DNA of 64,000 nucleotides, from NCBI GenBank assembly GCA_018127085.1, contig CM030726.1:372001-436000 (forward strand), given 5' to 3'. Shown here one piece after another: positions 60,484 through 64,000 of this stretch. Numbering within the stretch: position 1 is the first letter of the stretch; every line of letters starts with the position of its first letter. The notes under the pieces are model-generated. The model did no database searches. It saw only the letters and a list, made by a program, of their open reading frames with translations, and had not been told where the DNA came from. Both the position numbers and the translations under genes were made by a program. The stretch comes from Pneumocystis sp. 'macacae'. Lineage: Eukaryota > Ascomycota > Pneumocystomycetes > Pneumocystales > Pneumocystaceae.

Positions 60484-62552
60484 AGTTCTTTAATTTCAAT
60501 TGAATAATATAATAGAATTTTTTATTGTTTTAAAAATAAGTGTGTATATGATGTTATAATGAATATAATATATAAAAATGTTAGTATTGATTAAACGTTT
60601 ATAATGCAAAAAAATACTAATTTTTTATTAAAAATAAAATTAATGATTTCGTATGATAATATATTTTAGTAAAATATTTTGATATTGGAAAAAAAATATT
60701 TAAAAATGCTATAAAAGAAATTTTGTTTATATTATTTGTTTTTTTTTACTATAGTGTCCTAAAAATATAAATGATAAATATAATCAATCTATGAGCAATC
60801 TATGAGAAATGCTAGATGATCAATTTTTTTCAAAATATTAGAAATTGTTTTATGTAAAATAATTATAATGTTTATAAATTTATTTAAATTGAATTTGAAA
60901 AAAACTAATCATTATTAATATGATCATATTTTTTGATATATGTAAATTTATATAGAATATAGAAGTTATCGAAAAATTGTATATAAATATAATTTTATGC
61001 CGTATTTTTCAATTTTATAATATTTTTTATTGATATAACTTATAATTGATTAAATTTTTACCTTAAATTATACTTTTAAAATAAAACATTAAAATCATTA
61101 TTTTCAAAATATAAAGATAATTGTAGATTTATATTTTTTTAATTATATAGTAATTAGATTAATAATTAATATTGTATATGTATTCAAAATATTATATTTA
61201 TAGACAATATTTTTGAATAAATATTGAATAATAAATAGATTAAATATAATTTGATATAGACGTATAAAAAGTAATTATAATTTATTATATTATTAATTAT
61301 AAATACTAATTAAATACTAATTATAAATTATTTTGATCGTATTTTCACTAATATTCGGAATAAAGTATATAAATTAAGTTTTACTTATTTTATAATATTA
61401 CAATGTTTTTTTTAATTTTGAATTTTAATGTTTTTATCATGTAATTTTATTTCAAATAATTTTGAAGTTTAATATCGTAATTTAGATTAATTTAATGTGC
61501 AAACTATATATATTAATATTTTTTTTTAAATAATTATTACAACTTTATTATTTTCAGAATTTATTTAATATTTTAATTTGTGTTGTAATTAGTAAAGTAT
61601 AATAATGTTTAATTGTAGAATTTAATTACAAAATAAGTAAGAATATGTACTACTTTTGTAGAAATATACTAACAGTATAAACAAAATTATATATTAAACT
61701 ATAATATTTATTATATAATATTTAATAATTTATTATATGTCTAGTTTTTTATATTATTTTTATATCATAATATTATAAAAATAGTGTTTTTTTTCCAAAA
61801 AACTAGAAATTTTTCTATACTATTTGATATATAAATTTCTTTAATGAATTTCTTTAAAAAATATATTATTTCTATATAATATAAAACATTAAATTTAATC
61901 TATAAACAAAACAAAATAATTTATCCTATGTTTTAATTTATAATTATAAAACTAAAAATATTATATTATTTTGTTTATATTTCAATTTTACAAAAACTTT
62001 AATAAAAGATAGAATTAATACTTTAAAAATAAATTAATCACTGTATAAACACATTTTATAGTATAAAAAATTACATATCTAAATATAAATATATTAATAC
62101 AGTATAAATATATAAATTATAAACATAGTAAATAAACGCTATAATAATATATATATAATATTTAATATTTTTAAAATTATATAATACAAGTTATTATATT
62201 ATAATATATTTTTTTTACTAAAATCAGCTCTAAATTTAAGACTAAATTTAAGAAAGTTCAACATAAAACCACAAACTATCAAAAAATAATTATATATTTA
62301 ATAAAAATATATATTATTAGAATATATTAGAATATGTCATACTGTATATAACTATATATATATGATCATATATAATTATAAAACATAATTATTCAGAATA
62401 TCTCTAAATTCATAAATTATTCTAGAAATAATACAAAGCAAATTGTTTTTAAATATCGGTATAATTAATTAAATACAATTATCATTAAAATTCAATGAAA
62501 TTTAAAAGAATACACCAAAACAGTTCATAAGATTATAATTTAAAGAAAATAT
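60484..62552. other. 2-kb AT-rich gene-free stretch
   Basis: No frame of 60 codons on either strand and no C/D box pair. The sequence is T-biased on the left and A-biased towards the right. A tandem CAATCTATGAG repeat (two copies near 60784-60805) and a partial duplication of CTAAATTTAAGA (near 62228) are the only patterns noticed. No function can be supported. Confidence 0.5.
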
Positions 62553-63002
62553 TTATACATTTTTCAAATTATTAGGCCATGATCGTCTGTAGCGAAGCAT
62601 AGATAATGATATTTTCCTTTTTAAAAAACTTATAGAAGAATTTGGTCTACTTTTAATATTTAAACCATGTTCAGTAATATAATCCTGAAAACGAAAAATA
62701 TTATCATATCCTTTCTTTCTAGCATTGAAAATATTCAACCATCTCCTCCCAGTAATACATAATTTTTCCATACACTTAATAGGTTCCATTATTTCACGAT
62801 ATGTCATATCATTCACACCTCTAACACTTAAACATGACGGTATTGCATCATCCAAAAAATAATCTACTTTTTCAATTCTTATAGTACAAATAGGAGAAAC
62901 AGGTATAGATTCTGAATAACATTTTCCACAACAACACAAAATAAACCTATCAACACCTTTAAATAAGTTTTGAACAAACCTATTTAAAATAACCATATTC
63001 AT
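62553..63002 (-). CDS. Unrecognised protein, Cys-rich N terminus
   Basis: A continuous 149-codon frame. It starts MNMVILNRFVQNLFKGVDRF, then ILCCCGKCYSESIPVSPICT, IPSCLSVRGVNDMTYREIME, IKCMEKLCITGRRWLNIF, ARKKGYDNIFRFQDYITEHG and a basic tail (KRKISLSMLRYRRSW). In this A/T background a frame of this length with Arg, Cys, Gly and Trp codons is unlikely by chance. I know no family match. The Cys cluster (CCCGKC) could bind metal, and the frame might be one exon of a longer gene. No targeting signal is obvious. Confidence 0.6.
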   Translation of the reverse strand: MNMVILNRFVQNLFKGVDRFILCCCGKCYSESIPVSPICTIRIEKVDYFLDDAIPSCLSVRGVNDMTYREIMEPIKCMEKLCITGRRWLNIFNARKKGYDNIFRFQDYITEHGLNIKSRPNSSISFLKRKISLSMLRYRRSWPNNLKNV

Positions 63003-63490
63003 ATATATAATTCAAAACACAAATACATATAATCAAAATTCCCAAGAAAATTAAAGTTTAAAGTATAAAATATTCCAATAAAACCATATATTCAAATATA
63101 TTATATTTTTAATAAGTATCGAACATTTAAAAATATAAAAACAATAACAAATAAAAAATACGTTTATAAAAAAACGTATAGAATTATACAAAATAACTTC
63201 ATAACGGATATCACAAATTCAAATACAAAATTTCAATCATTACCAAGACCAAACAAAATGCAGTATATTTCATAACATATCTATATGTTAAGTTTATCGA
63301 TATTAACATCTAAATTTCACAAACATCGTATCTAATTGCATCAAATATTCAATAAAATCCATATGAACAATACTATATACTTACAATATTTTTTCTAACT
63401 CAATTTCTACATTAAAATAAAGATTATAAATTTTAGAATAAATACTATTATTTTTTATTAAAAAAAATAAAGTTGATAAAGAAATATAAT
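63003..63490. other. AT-rich spacer between two unrecognised frames
   Basis: No coding signal. A short hairpin, ATACGTTT...AAACGTAT near 63159-63181, is the only pattern seen; it could form in RNA of either strand. Confidence 0.4.
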
Positions 63491-64000
63491 TCAGGAATTG
63501 CATTTCTCATTAAAATACAGTCGAAGAGCACCCTTAGATAAATATATATATTTATTATAAATGTCGAAAGTTTTCAATAGATTATCATGTTTAATATTAC
63601 CAAAAGATAAAGGTATATTATCGGTTTCAACCTTAGAATACATGTGATAATCACAACCATTCTTAATATAATAATCATTAGTAAATAAATAATACAAATA
63701 TTACAACAAAATACATAATTTTTGCAAATTCCAGAGTCATTAAATATATCAGCTCACATATTTAATATAATCAAAGAATCCATAGTACTCACGCCGTAGG
63801 AAAGAAATGAATTCTTATATTCCATATCATAAATTTTAGAGCCGTTCTATATCTAATAATTATTACCCAATTCTATATTGTCCAAACTATCATAGCTCTT
63901 ACACAGAAGCCCACATGTTTCTTTTTTTATCATTAATATCAAAAACCTGACTAAATATTCTTTCTGATATACTTCTACCACTATTTTTATATAATTCATA
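63491..64000 (-). CDS. Unrecognised protein, 3' part of a gene running off the right edge
   Basis: The last exon reads NGCDYHMYSKVETDNIPLSF, GNIKHDNLLKTFDIYNKY and ALRLYFNEKCNS and ends at 63491. Upstream on the minus strand, the frame ELYKNSGRSISERIFSQVFD then INDKKRNMWASV is open from the window edge (64000) to about 63900. A small piece (MEYKNSFLSYG) near 63820-63790 can be spliced to the last exon in phase. The exact joins are uncertain. No family is recognised. It may belong to the same gene as, or a relative of, the frame at 62553-63002, but I see no shared motif. Confidence 0.45.

Noticed and set aside
60784..60805. Tandem CAATCTATGAG repeat
   Set aside because: Only two copies in A/T-rich DNA; not enough to call a functional repeat or telomere-like array.

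Overview
This window is eukaryotic nuclear DNA: very AT-rich, gene-dense, and full of introns of about 37-60 nt (GTATGT/GTAAGT-like donors, short A/T tracts before YAG). Gene content, gene structure and protein similarity point to an ascomycete of the Taphrinomycotina, most likely a Pneumocystis species. The species cannot be named from the sequence alone. I found no rRNA, tRNA, transposon or CRISPR array. About 26 protein genes and four probable box C/D snoRNA genes are supported. Splice junctions were worked out by hand, from reading-frame continuity and remembered family sequences.

Layout: 1-2216 (-) Gyp5-type Rab GAP, cut by the left edge. 2482-14205 (+) a 20-exon giant HECT ubiquitin ligase of the Tom1/Ptr1/HUWE1 family. 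14374-18258 (+) mitochondrial ribosomal protein S19, a 28-codon overlapping micro-ORF, the DASH subunit Dad4, and the actin-related protein Arp5. 18759-20057 (+) the nuclear-envelope protein Brl1/Brr6. 20307-22071 (-) an SR-protein kinase. 22837-23970 (+) eIF2-beta. 25812-26820 (+) a YggS/PLPBP-type PLP homeostasis protein. 26893-29990 (-) AP-2 alpha-adaptin. 30069-31120 (+) a short-chain dehydrogenase. 31170-31618 (-) Cox16. 31745-32180 three tandem C/D snoRNA candidates. 32334-35832 (-) a Vnx1-like vacuolar cation/H+ exchanger.

Second half: 36628-36957 (+) an unrecognised small three-exon gene. 37128-38264 (-) lunapark. 39013-40084 (-) a Sec4/Ypt2 Rab GTPase. 40380-40910 (-) a decayed protein gene. 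41756-42609 (+) RPS6. 42811-44171 (+) PRPP synthetase. 44372-45568 (-) Rab geranylgeranyltransferase alpha. 45804-47407 (+) a meiotic-type APC/C activator (Ama1/Mfr1). 47582-51168 (-) cytosolic leucyl-tRNA synthetase. 51866-51952 (+) an snR56/U25-like snoRNA. 52724-55861 (-) glycine decarboxylase P protein. 56398-56873 (-) Ctf8. 57096-57721 (+) frataxin. 57921-58970 (-) Mrm2 rRNA methyltransferase. 59127-60483 (-) a coiled-coil protein. After a 2-kb AT-rich desert there are two unrecognised reading frames (62553-63002 and 63491 to the right edge).

This is mostly conserved housekeeping territory. Rab biology recurs: a Rab GAP, a Sec4-type Rab, and the enzyme subunit that prenylates Rabs. The least expected content is non-coding: a cluster of three C/D snoRNAs plus a fourth elsewhere, three introns that seem to use GC rather than GT donors, an unrecognised small spliced gene, and a pseudogene relic in a gap that looks empty.
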